The notes beneath the pieces are model-generated. The model had not been told where the DNA came from and did no database searches. It was given only the letters and a program-made list of their open reading frames with translations. The position numbers and the translations under genes were made by a program. Of a stretch of 64,000 bases of DNA, positions 23,410 through 30,239 are shown piece by piece. Location of the stretch: NCBI GenBank assembly GCA_965279195.1, contig CBDIHP010000029.1, positions 55,025 to 119,024 of the forward strand. The letters are read 5' to 3'. Source of the DNA: CBDIHP01 sp965279195 (lineage in GTDB: Bacteria > Planctomycetota > Planctomycetia > Isosphaerales > Isosphaeraceae). Every line of letters begins with the position of its first letter. The stretch's first letter is position 1.

Positions 23410-25214
23410 AAGACGAAGAAGCGGAGATGAACCTCGCGTGGAGACTCGACCCCGGCACGGACCGCCAGCACGTCATGGAGCAGGCGGGCCTGCTCGTCGC
23501 GGGCTCGCTCGTGGCCGCATTCTCGGTGGCGTTCTTCCCGGTCTCTCCGAGGCACGGCGTGGTGTTCATCGTCGCGGGTGTCGCCCTCGCGTCGCTCGCG
23601 TTCGTGCCGCGAGACGTGCCGAAAGAACTCGAACCGCTCGCCGAAGGAGCGGAAGGCTACGGCGATGCGGTGTCCGCGATCGGCTCGTCGCAGAACAAAA
23701 GGGAGCGGGCGCAGATCTTCCTCGGAACGATCTGGGGCACCGGGCGGTGCGTGCCGTTCCTGATCGCCGACGCCATCCTGAAGCTGAACATCCTCATCCT
23801 CGGCTCGACCGGGGCCATGAAGACCTGGCGGGCGTTGATGATGATCCTCCACCAGTCGCTCTCACGCGGCAACCGCTCGCTGGTCTTCTTCGACCACAGC
23901 GGCGACCCGGCGCTGGCGCCCGCGCTCAGGGAGATGGCGAAGAAGTTCGGGATGGACTTCGCCTACTTCTCGAGCGACCCGAACCGCGCGAGCCACCTGT
24001 GGCCGATGCTCGCCGACCCGGCGTTCGCGGATAACACGCCGAACGTCAAGGCGCAGATCGTCGCGTCGGCGGGCGGGATGGACGGCAATGACACGCAGAA
24101 CAGCGGCTACTTTGCTGCCTGCACTGAACGCGCCATGCGGGGCGGATTCAAGCTCGCCGCGGGCATAAAGATGATCCTCAACTATCGCGTACTCTGCCAG
24201 ATCCTCGCGGCCCCTGGGCTGCACACGCGGCTCGGCATGTCGAAGAAGGACTTCGACAACGGCACGCACGGCACGAACCTGTTCGACCGGATGGCCGAGG
24301 ACCCGCGCATCAACACCAGGGGACGCGAGGGTCTGCCGGAGTCGCTTTACCGCCACGCGATCTCGTTCGACCGCCCGATTCGTAAGCCTACGATCATGCT
24401 CTTTCACGTGCCGATGTTCCATGAACCGGCGACGTCACGGTTCCAGACCCGATTCGCGATACGCACGTTCTGCGACCGGGTCTCGAGCTGGGAGGGGCCG
24501 CGCGTCGAGCACATTCACATCTGCGTCGACGAGTTCGGCGAGATCGCGCACGGCTCGCTCGAGACGCCGCTCAGGCAGATCAGGAAGTTCGGCGCGTCGC
24601 TGATCTTCGTCTTTCAGAATCTTTCAGACCTCAAGAAGAACGGCCACGACTTCGTCGACACCGTCACGAACAACACAGCGCTCAAGATCTCGATGACCGC
24701 GAAAGACCTCATGGGGCGCGACTACTTCGAGCGGACGGGCGGGGAGGTGCTTCGCGACACCGTGACGACCTCGGAGACCGAGACGACGACGCCGCTCGGC
24801 AAGACCGTCTCGATCGGCAAGCAGGTGCGCCAGGACTGGGTGCCGCGCTTTGACTCGAACACGCTCGCCGAGGTGAACAGCAACCCGGATCTGGCGATCA
24901 TCGAGACGCCTCGCAGCGAGTTCGCGCAGTGGCCGCACCCCGTCATCGTCGAGATGTCGATGCCCTACACGATCGAGGAGTTCGAGCAGTTCAAGAGCAT
25001 CGGCTGGCCGAAGTCCGATGGCGTGCGGAGTATCCTCGCGAGCGATCTCGAAGACGACGACGGGCCGGAGCCCGAGGCCGAACCGGCCCCGACGCCTGAC
25101 GAGCCGCCTGCTGCGCCACCCGGAAACGGCAAGAAGAAGACAGCGCCCGTGGACCCGGAACGCCTCGCGAGGGCCGAGGAGGCCGCCAAGCAGCTACGGA
25201 ACGCGAATCAGTGA
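23406..25214 (+). CDS. VirD4/TraG-like coupling ATPase with an abnormal Walker A
   Basis: The product has 602 residues. Two hydrophobic segments at about residues 27-68 form an N-terminal membrane anchor. The ATPase domain shows GSTGAMKT at 133-140 in the Walker A place; the glycine before the lysine is replaced by methionine. Walker B is ICVDEFGE (Asp375, Glu376), followed by RKFGASLIFVFQNLSDLKK, which matches the TraG/VirD4 pattern of a glutamine-containing motif III. The tail (from ~535) is acidic and proline-rich. The layout fits a type IV coupling protein that brings DNA to a secretion channel. No relaxase or channel genes are near, and the Walker A change raises doubt about ATP hydrolysis. 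Confidence 0.7.
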   Translation: MKDEEAEMNLAWRLDPGTDRQHVMEQAGLLVAGSLVAAFSVAFFPVSPRHGVVFIVAGVALASLAFVPRDVPKELEPLAEGAEGYGDAVSAIGSSQNKRERAQIFLGTIWGTGRCVPFLIADAILKLNILILGSTGAMKTWRALMMILHQSLSRGNRSLVFFDHSGDPALAPALREMAKKFGMDFAYFSSDPNRASHLWPMLADPAFADNTPNVKAQIVASAGGMDGNDTQNSGYFAACTERAMRGGFKLAAGIKMILNYRVLCQILAAPGLHTRLGMSKKDFDNGTHGTNLFDRMAEDPRINTRGREGLPESLYRHAISFDRPIRKPTIMLFHVPMFHEPATSRFQTRFAIRTFCDRVSSWEGPRVEHIHICVDEFGEIAHGSLETPLRQIRKFGASLIFVFQNLSDLKKNGHDFVDTVTNNTALKISMTAKDLMGRDYFERTGGEVLRDTVTTSETETTTPLGKTVSIGKQVRQDWVPRFDSNTLAEVNSNPDLAIIETPRSEFAQWPHPVIVEMSMPYTIEEFEQFKSIGWPKSDGVRSILASDLEDDDGPEPEAEPAPTPDEPPAAPPGNGKKKTAPVDPERLARAEEAAKQLRNANQ

Positions 25215-25357
25215 GGAGTCCTCTCTCGTTTCTCCCGCGACGAGAAAGTGAAGCGAGACTACCGGGCTCGCATAGGGAACCCTCGGCCGCAGAGTTTCCA
25301 GCGGCGGCTTAGCAACGTGCGACCGGTCGGACCGGCGCTTGAATGGAGGATGGAGCC

Positions 25358-25576
25358 ATGTGCGACATCGAATGCAATCACTGCAGGAGGTTTTTGGGGA
25401 GTAACACGGTCCGGTATGGATGCGACGACTCGCCGGTTCGGTATTGCTTCTGGTGCGTGACCTACATGCGACAGGCCATGAAACCAGTCGCGTACTGCCC
25501 GTCGAGCCCGCAGAAATTCCTGCCGCGTTACGACCGCAGTCGGCTCGGCGAGATCTGGAAGATCCTGACTCGCTGA
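25358..25576 (+). CDS. Small cysteine-rich protein
   Basis: The 72-residue product has seven cysteines in the first 47 residues: C2, C6, C9, C22, C30, C33 and C47. The C-x3-C-x2-C and C-x2-C spacing suggests a zinc-binding module. The ATG at 25358 is preferred over one 15 bp earlier because GGAGGATGGAGCC gives a good ribosome site. The family is unknown to me. The next gene (25643) is also small and cysteine-rich. Confidence 0.55.
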   Translation: MCDIECNHCRRFLGSNTVRYGCDDSPVRYCFWCVTYMRQAMKPVAYCPSSPQKFLPRYDRSRLGEIWKILTR

Positions 25577-25642
25577 TTGCTAACCCGAGAGGGGATGCCC
25601 ACGCATCCTCTCTCACTCACGACAACTGGAAGGAGGAGAGAC

Positions 25643-25903
25643 ATGAACAGACTGAGAATGATTCCGACGCAGCTCAGCTGCGGGAGGTGCGGCGAAGGGG
25701 TAACGGACGACGAGCCATACACGAAGTGCTGCTGCTGGGGCTGCTGGGACGTGTTCTGCGATGAGTGCATGACGCTCCTCGAGACGCGCGCCGCGCTGCA
25801 CCAAGCTCAGCTCGCACTCGGGATGGCTGACAGAGTGTATTGCCTGCACTCCGTCTTCCGAGTCCTCGCCGAGATCGAGAACGGAGAGGTGTTCGAGGGC
25901 TAG
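25643..25903 (+). CDS. Small zinc-ribbon-like protein
   Basis: The product has 86 residues. Cysteines lie at C13-x2-C16, C29-C30-C31-x2-C34 and C39-x2-C42, enough for one or two zinc sites. A helix (ETRAALHQAQLALGMADRV) follows. AGGAGGAG at 25630-25637 before the ATG at 25643 fixes the start. No family was recognised. With the gene upstream it forms a pair of likely metal-binding accessory proteins of the island. Confidence 0.6.
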   Translation: MNRLRMIPTQLSCGRCGEGVTDDEPYTKCCCWGCWDVFCDECMTLLETRAALHQAQLALGMADRVYCLHSVFRVLAEIENGEVFEG

Positions 25904-26056
25904 CAGTAGAAACGCTGTCTTCCTCGATGAGTGGACCGCAAGTCGCTCGTCGTGGAGCGGAGGCAGCGTAAACCGGAGAGCGCCGCAAGTGCTTTTCGGA
26001 ATGGACAGCCGGAGCAATTCCGCTCCGGCGTCCCCGTCAAACAGGGAGGGAGAGAC

Positions 26057-26395
26057 ATGTCAGACTACGCGAGAAAGGAAGGCGACGCGACGAACACGAC
26101 GGCCGTGCGCGAGTTGCGGAAGGACAGATTCCGGAAGTTCAAGTCGGTCCGGGAGCCGGTCAGCCGGGACTTCGGCAACGTGACGGCGATCATCTACGCC
26201 AACGAGACGCACATCGGTCGGATCGTCTTCAAAGTGGAGTTGGTCCGCGTCTACACGATGACCGACGGCTCGGGCGAGGCGTTCTCGTTCGAGTTCAACG
26301 ACATCCCCGACGCCATCCGCGCGCTCAAGTGGGCGCTGGGTTGGCTCTGGCGTGCTCGCCGTCATCAGCGTGCGATCGATAAGCGCTGGCTCTAA
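26057..26395 (+). CDS. Hypothetical island protein
   Basis: The product has 112 residues. The first 35 are basic and polar (VRELRKDRFRKFKSVREP); next comes a beta-rich stretch (NVTAIIYANETHIGRIVFKVELVRVYTM) and a tryptophan-rich helix at the end (ALKWALGWLWRARR). There is no signal peptide or clear membrane helix. The start at 26057 has GGAGGGAGAGA just upstream. I do not recognise a family. A short segment, RVYTMTDGSGEAFSFEFNDIPDAIRAL, is similar in style to 27228-27431 (FKDENGVGERFISYRKWWEIL), so the two may be distantly related. Confidence 0.55.
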   Translation: MSDYARKEGDATNTTAVRELRKDRFRKFKSVREPVSRDFGNVTAIIYANETHIGRIVFKVELVRVYTMTDGSGEAFSFEFNDIPDAIRALKWALGWLWRARRHQRAIDKRWL

Positions 26396-26448
26396 CCAGC
26401 CGTGCGTCCGGGTTCTCCGGGCGCACGTTACGCCGAACGGAGGGGATC

Positions 26449-27090
26449 ATGGGGGTCACGAATTCCGAGGACGTCTCGGCCACCTTCAGCATCGTATACG
26501 CGATCTGCGGCACGGCGCTCGTCGCCGCGCCCGAGTTCATGATCGAACGCGTCTCGGTGACGCTTGCGAGTTTCGGCACGCAGACGATTCGCGACGTCAC
26601 GCGACGCGAAGCGATCCTGATGCTCGTCGCGATGTCGCTCGCGCCGTTGCTCTTCGTCGAGGCGGCGCGATGCGCGAAGGCGCTCGCACGCTACCCGAAG
26701 CGCAACAAGGAGCAGCTCTACTACCCGCACTGGCTGATGCTCCCGTGGGTCGCGTGCGTGCTGTCGCCGTTCTTCATGGCGCCGCTCGAGAAGGATTACG
26801 GCCCTTTCGCGGGCGCGATCCTTTATGTGTTGGTGCCAGTCGGCAGCCTGTCGTGCGCCGCGTTCAACAGCGCGGCCTCGCTCGTCGACAGCCACAACGC
26901 GAAGCGCGAAGCGGGCGTCTGGTTCTTGAAGGCGCTCTACATGAGCGGTGGGATTCTCGGCGTCGTCGCGGCCCGGCGGATCTTCCACGGCTCGCCCGCA
27001 GTCAAGGACTTCCCGACCGGGCCGCCGACCTGGCTGCCGTCGTTCATCGCGCTCTTGCTGCTCTCGAAGTTCTACCCCGGCCTGTTCTGA
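26449..27090 (+). CDS. Multi-pass membrane protein of the island
   Basis: The product has 213 residues and about five membrane segments: FSIVYAICGTALVAAPEF, ILMLVAMSLAPLLFVEA, the pair around MLPWVACVLSPFFMAPL and GAILYVLVPVGSLSCAAF, and a C-terminal pair (ALYMSGGILGVVAA and PSFIALLLLSKF). No enzyme motif is visible. Its place between the coupling-like ATPase and the regulator genes suggests a role in transfer or in the envelope. It has a GGAGGGG ribosome site. I do not recognise a family. Confidence 0.6.
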   Translation: MGVTNSEDVSATFSIVYAICGTALVAAPEFMIERVSVTLASFGTQTIRDVTRREAILMLVAMSLAPLLFVEAARCAKALARYPKRNKEQLYYPHWLMLPWVACVLSPFFMAPLEKDYGPFAGAILYVLVPVGSLSCAAFNSAASLVDSHNAKREAGVWFLKALYMSGGILGVVAARRIFHGSPAVKDFPTGPPTWLPSFIALLLLSKFYPGLF

Positions 27091-27227
27091 CCTTGCCGTG
27101 TTTGAGTGACGGGACGGGACGGCGGTAATCGCGCAAGCTGCGTAGCCGCAGAGGCTTCCGTCTGGATTCCTGCAGGCATCCTTGCAGGAGACGCTCGACT
27201 TTCCTCCTTCCAACTCGGAGCACACCG

Positions 27228-27431
27228 ATGAAGATCGATCTGAGCATCGTGGACATGGATGTGCAGGGCATCTGCTCCATGACCAACAAAGAGGCGTCCG
27301 GGGTCATCGTCACGTTCAAGGACGAGAATGGCGTCGGCGAGCGTTTCATCTCCTACCGCAAGTGGTGGGAGATTCTCCGGTTCAAGAAGGGTCCAAAGCG
27401 GGAGGAACCGAAGGGAGCGCCGGAAGCATGA
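27228..27431 (+). CDS. Small hypothetical protein, start of the overlapping gene run
   Basis: The product has 67 residues: MKIDLSIVDMDVQGICSM, then a beta-rich middle and a lysine-rich end. The stop overlaps the ATG of the next gene in ATGA (27428-27431). It opens a chain of six genes with start/stop overlaps or gaps below 30 bp that ends with the integrase. Function unknown. Confidence 0.5.
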   Translation: MKIDLSIVDMDVQGICSMTNKEASGVIVTFKDENGVGERFISYRKWWEILRFKKGPKREEPKGAPEA

Positions 27432-27718
27432 GCGGGGACCAGGCGATAGCCGACCTGCTTCGCCTCGACTGCGAGTTCTTCGCGCTCGCCCTGAGCGTGC
27501 CCGGCCTGCATCCCTGCGTCGTCGAGCAGCTCCACGCCGACTACGCCATCGCGAACGGCTACGCGAGTCTGATCGCGTGCGTGCGTGACTCAACCCTGGA
27601 CGATGCGCGGCGCGTCATCGAAACGAATGTTGGGTCCTTCACATACGCCGAAGCGTTCATCCACGCGAAGGCGACAGTCCTCACCATCATCTCGATTCAC
27701 GGGAGACGTCAGGCATGA
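27428..27718 (+). CDS. Hypothetical helical protein
   Basis: The product has 96 residues and is mostly helical: DQAIADLLRLDCEFFALAL, then VVEQLHADYAIANGYASLI and DDARRVIETNVGSFTYAEAF. No motif is recognised. The start overlaps the stop of the gene before by ATGA, and its own stop overlaps the next ATG by four bases (27715-27718), so translation is coupled along the run. Confidence 0.5.
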   Translation: MSGDQAIADLLRLDCEFFALALSVPGLHPCVVEQLHADYAIANGYASLIACVRDSTLDDARRVIETNVGSFTYAEAFIHAKATVLTIISIHGRRQA

Positions 27719-27903
27719 GCGACGATAGCAACAAGTCAGGCTACGGCTCTTCCTACTTTGGGGCTGTTCTCGATGCATTCATTCGGGAGGCCATGGCCGC
27801 GGTTTGCGAGGAGGACGCCGGCAAGGCGCGTGTGGTGAAGGCGGCCAAGCGAGAGCTGAGTGCGACGGCCGAGGAGGCAAAACGACATGAGCAGCGAGAT
27901 TGA
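27715..27903 (+). CDS. Small hypothetical protein
   Basis: The product has 62 residues and is alanine-rich and helical (DAFIREAMAAVCEEDAGKA). It overlaps both neighbours: ATGA with the gene before, and 17 bp with the next gene. It is supported mainly by this tight packing. Function unknown. Confidence 0.45.
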   Translation: MSDDSNKSGYGSSYFGAVLDAFIREAMAAVCEEDAGKARVVKAAKRELSATAEEAKRHEQRD

Positions 27904-28282
27904 CGTGGTTATTAAGCGTCTGGAGGCCATCGAGCAGGGCGTACGCCTCCTCGTCGAGCAGGGCGTGATCCGCGAGCACTACTCGATCGCAGAGTTCGCC
28001 AAGATCGCGGGCCGGTCCGAGTTCACTTGCCGGGAGTGGTGCAGGCTCGGTCGGGTCACGGGCATGAAGAAGCGTAACGGACGGGGCCTGTCGTCCGAGT
28101 GGGCCGTCACTCACGAGGAGGTGCTCCGGTTTCAGCGAGAGGGCCTGCTGCCCAAACGGGCGGGGCAGGTCTCGGCGGGGCAGGCCGAGGGTGACGGGAA
28201 GACTCAGACAGGATTGTCCGAATATTCGATCAACCGGGAGGAGCACGACGCGTCAGCCGGGAACAGGAGTGATGGTTCATGA
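27887..28282 (+). CDS. Helix-turn-helix regulator
   Basis: The product has 131 residues. A coiled segment (DVVIKRLEAIEQGVRLLVEQ) leads to a MerR/excisionase-like DNA-binding domain: YSIAEFAKIAGRSEFTCREW, then CRLGRVTGMKKRNGRGLSSE and WAVTHEEVLRFQREG. The C-terminal 45 residues are polar and probably disordered. The ATG at 27887 lies inside the end of the gene before. It may control integrase or excisionase expression. Its stop overlaps the excisionase-like gene start (ATGA at 28279-28282). Confidence 0.65.
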   Translation: MSSEIDVVIKRLEAIEQGVRLLVEQGVIREHYSIAEFAKIAGRSEFTCREWCRLGRVTGMKKRNGRGLSSEWAVTHEEVLRFQREGLLPKRAGQVSAGQAEGDGKTQTGLSEYSINREEHDASAGNRSDGS

Positions 28283-28476
28283 GCATCGACGCCGCACTGG
28301 TACTGATTTCTGCAGAGGAACTCGCGAAACTGATGCGAGTGTCTGAACGTACACTTTGGCGCCTGCTCTCGGCGGGCAAGGTGCCGCAGCCGCTCCGCAT
28401 CGGACGCAGCACGCGGTGGCGCCTGGCCGAGATCCGCGAGTGGATCGAAACGGGTTGTCCCCTGCCGACGCGATGA
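28279..28476 (+). CDS. Excisionase-like (AlpA/Xis) helix-turn-helix protein
   Basis: The product has 65 residues, nearly all of it a MerR-type winged helix: LISAEELAKLMRVSERTLWR, then LLSAGKVPQPLRIGRSTRW and RLAEIREWIETG. This is the usual pattern of AlpA/excisionase proteins that bend DNA at att sites. It lies directly upstream of the integrase gene, as is normal for recombination directionality factors. Its stop overlaps an ATG (28473) in the integrase frame. Confidence 0.75.
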   Translation: MSIDAALVLISAEELAKLMRVSERTLWRLLSAGKVPQPLRIGRSTRWRLAEIREWIETGCPLPTR

Positions 28477-28502
28477 ACGGAATTTCAAAGGAGTTGTTGA
28501 CC

Positions 28503-29960
28503 ATGGCCTCGATCCACAAGCGGAGCCGGGACAAGGGCAAGAAGAACAAGCCCTACATGATCTACTACCAGGATCACGAGGGTAAACGACGCGCGGCGAA
28601 GGGCTTCACCGATAAGGGCCTGACGGAGCAGCTGGCCGCCAAGCTGGAGAATGAGGCGCTCCTCCGGACGCGCGGGATGATCGACCCGGCGGCGGAGCAG
28701 CTGCTCGCCGTCCGGCAGTCACCCGTCGAGGAGATGCTCGCCGTCTTCGAGCTGAGCCTGTCGAACACGACGCCGAAGCATCGGAAGCTGACCATGACCC
28801 GCGTCCGGCGACTCGTCGGGGCCTCCGGCTGTTCGTCGGTCGGCGAGCTCAACGCCGAGAAGGTCGAGGCCAGCCTCAAGACGATCCGCGACGAGGACGA
28901 TCTCGGGGCGAGGACGTATAACCACTACCTCCAGGCCGTCGACGAGTTCGGAAAGTGGCTCGTCTCGTCCCGACGCCTCGCGTTCAACCCGGTGGCGGGG
29001 ATCTCCCGGCTGAACGCGGAAACCGACGTGCGGCACAAGCGGCGTGCCCTCTCGCCCCAGGAGGTTTCTCAACTGGTCGAGTCCGCCCGCTCCTGCGGCG
29101 AGGACATCCAGGGCTACTCTGGCGAACTCCGGGCTCGGGCTTATCTGATGAGCTTCTTCACCGGCCTCCGCAGGCAGGAGCTGGCGAGCCTCACCCCGCG
29201 CTCGTTCCGGCTGGACGACACGCAACCGATCCTCACGGTCGAGGCGGCGTGCTCGAAGCACCGGCGCAAGGACACGCTGCCGATGCACCCTGAACTCGTC
29301 ACGCTCGTGCGTGAGTGGGTGAGGGGGCTCGATCCCGAGACTTCGCTCTTCCCGCGTCTTGACCGCAAGAAGACTTGGCTCATGGTCAAGAAGGACCTGG
29401 AGCGAGTCGGGATCCCCTACGAGACGCCGGAAGGCATCGCGGACTTCCACGCGGCCGGGCGCCACTCGCACATCACCGGGCTGGTGAGGAACGGCGCGAC
29501 GCTCGTCGAGGCCAAGGAACTCGCCCGTCATGCCGACGTCCGGCAGACGATGAAGTACACGCACATCGGCCTCGAGGATCAGGCCCAGGCGCTCGCGGGG
29601 CTGCCCGCCCCTTTCGCATCGGCCGCCCCTGATTGGTTGCGCATTGGCTGCGCGCCGGGCGGCGTCTTGGGTCCTGGGATGTCGCCGGGCGTCAGCGGCG
29701 AAGATCCGATCGATAAGCCGTTAAACGAACAAACCCCGGCGGGGCTGGGGTTTGCGTCGTCTGTTGTCGCAAACTGTCACCAGATAACAGGTTGCGTTTC
29801 AGTGGAGGCGGCGGGAATTGCACCCGCGTCCCGAGATCCGTCAGTGAGGGCATCTACGTGTGTAGCCGATCGTTTGATTGTCGGCCGCAACCCCCCGGTC
29901 GGCAGGGTGGTTTTGGGCTTAGTCCACCATGTTTTTAACCTGACAGCAATGGACGGTTAG
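28503..29960 (+). CDS. Tyrosine recombinase (integrase) reading through attR into antisense tmRNA
   Basis: The product has 485 residues in the integrated state. The N-terminus (ASIHKRSRDKGKKNKPYM) is the arm-binding region, followed by a SAM-like core-binding domain and the catalytic domain: FFTGLRRQELASLTP (Arg), SKHRRKDTLPMHPE (Lys), FHAAGRHSHITGLVRNG (box II, His/Arg with one extra residue compared with H-x-x-R), ELARHADVRQTMKYTHIG (His and the Tyr nucleophile). AAGGAG at 28488-28493 supports the ATG at 28503; an ATG at 28473 is also in frame. The last 43 codons (29829-29957) lie in tmRNA sequence and are not element-derived. Confidence 0.9.
   Translation: MASIHKRSRDKGKKNKPYMIYYQDHEGKRRAAKGFTDKGLTEQLAAKLENEALLRTRGMIDPAAEQLLAVRQSPVEEMLAVFELSLSNTTPKHRKLTMTRVRRLVGASGCSSVGELNAEKVEASLKTIRDEDDLGARTYNHYLQAVDEFGKWLVSSRRLAFNPVAGISRLNAETDVRHKRRALSPQEVSQLVESARSCGEDIQGYSGELRARAYLMSFFTGLRRQELASLTPRSFRLDDTQPILTVEAACSKHRRKDTLPMHPELVTLVREWVRGLDPETSLFPRLDRKKTWLMVKKDLERVGIPYETPEGIADFHAAGRHSHITGLVRNGATLVEAKELARHADVRQTMKYTHIGLEDQAQALAGLPAPFASAAPDWLRIGCAPGGVLGPGMSPGVSGEDPIDKPLNEQTPAGLGFASSVVANCHQITGCVSVEAAGIAPASRDPSVRASTCVADRLIVGRNPPVGRVVLGLVHHVFNLTAMDG
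29634..29654. repeat. 21-bp direct repeat, right copy
   Basis: Perfect copy of 18108-18128, 144 bp inside attR. It lies in the integrase frame, where it encodes W-L-R-I-G-C-A after the catalytic domain. Confidence 0.6.
29723..29754 (-). terminator. Possible replacement terminator for ssrA, supplied by the island
   Basis: Read on the minus strand, an 8-bp stem CAAACCCC/GGGGTTTG (29754-29747 with 29737-29730) with a 9-base loop is followed by TTCGTTT. It lies 50 bp beyond the tmRNA 3' end. It could stop transcription now that the native terminator has been moved away. The T-run is interrupted, so strength is uncertain. Confidence 0.5.
29798..29828. repeat. attR: 31-bp direct repeat, right copy
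   Basis: Identical to 18020-18050. Positions 29803-29828 form the 3' end of the intact tmRNA gene, so integration restores the gene. Confidence 0.9.
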
Positions 29961-30165
29961 GTCAGGCGATCCCGCATTGTCGTCTTCGGGCGGAACTAGC
30001 GGGAGAAGGGCCGCCGCGAAGCCGTTCAACTGTTTTTAGGCAGCGAGACGGAGAGAGGGAGTCCTCTCGGCATCTAAGTTTTGGTCCGCTTTTTACGAGG
30101 CCTGCTGACCAACCTCGACACGCCGCCGGACACCTTCGATATCCGGTCGATCCTGGTTCGCCCCC
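29803..30165 (-). ncRNA. ssrA: tmRNA (transfer-messenger RNA)
   Basis: The RNA has 363 nt, 5' end at 30165. The 5' GGGGGCG pairs with CGCCTCC at the 3' end to give a 7-bp acceptor stem; the T-arm has GGGTGCAATTCCC. The 3' CCA is not encoded. The CCTCGTAAAAAGC segment seen in most tmRNAs precedes the tag region. After TTAGAT the resume codon GCC opens the tag AERTPSLRLAA and a TAA (30071-30036), so the appended peptide would be A-AERTPSLRLAA with the usual LAA end. tmRNA frees stalled ribosomes together with SmpB, whose gene lies 74 bp upstream. Confidence 0.95.
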
Positions 30166-30200
30166 AGGGAGGGGGTCGGCCGTTACCGTCCGACAGTGCG

Positions 30201-30228
30201 ATTATTGCGATTCCCGGTGGGGAATCAA
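30201..30228 (-). promoter_or_regulatory. Probable ssrA promoter
   Basis: On the minus strand TTGATT (30228-30223) and AATAAT (30206-30201) are separated by 16 bp. The mature tmRNA 5' end is ~36 bp after the -10 box, which allows a short leader to be removed by RNase P. Confidence 0.55.
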
Positions 30229-30239
30229 GAGGGGGAGGA

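Larger units (their letters stand above)
18020..29828. mobile_element. Genomic island integrated in the 3' end of ssrA
   Basis: The island is bounded by a 31-bp direct repeat (18020-18050 and 29798-29828) that contains the last 26 bp of the tmRNA gene, and the repeats start exactly 11,778 bp apart. It encodes a tyrosine recombinase next to attR, an excisionase-like protein, an AbiE-like toxin-antitoxin pair, a truncated gene ending in a cold-shock domain, an IS1595-type insertion, a VirD4/TraG-like ATPase and small accessory genes. The left border keeps the old tmRNA terminator. Parts (20.5-21.9 kb) are clearly AT-richer than the chromosome, a sign of transfer. I see no relaxase, so mobility by conjugation would need outside help. 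Confidence 0.9.

Noticed and set aside
29829..29960. The last 43 integrase codons as a true integrase domain
   Set aside because: They lie fully inside the tmRNA gene in antisense. Any conservation seen there would come from tmRNA, so the segment should not be used as evidence for protein function.
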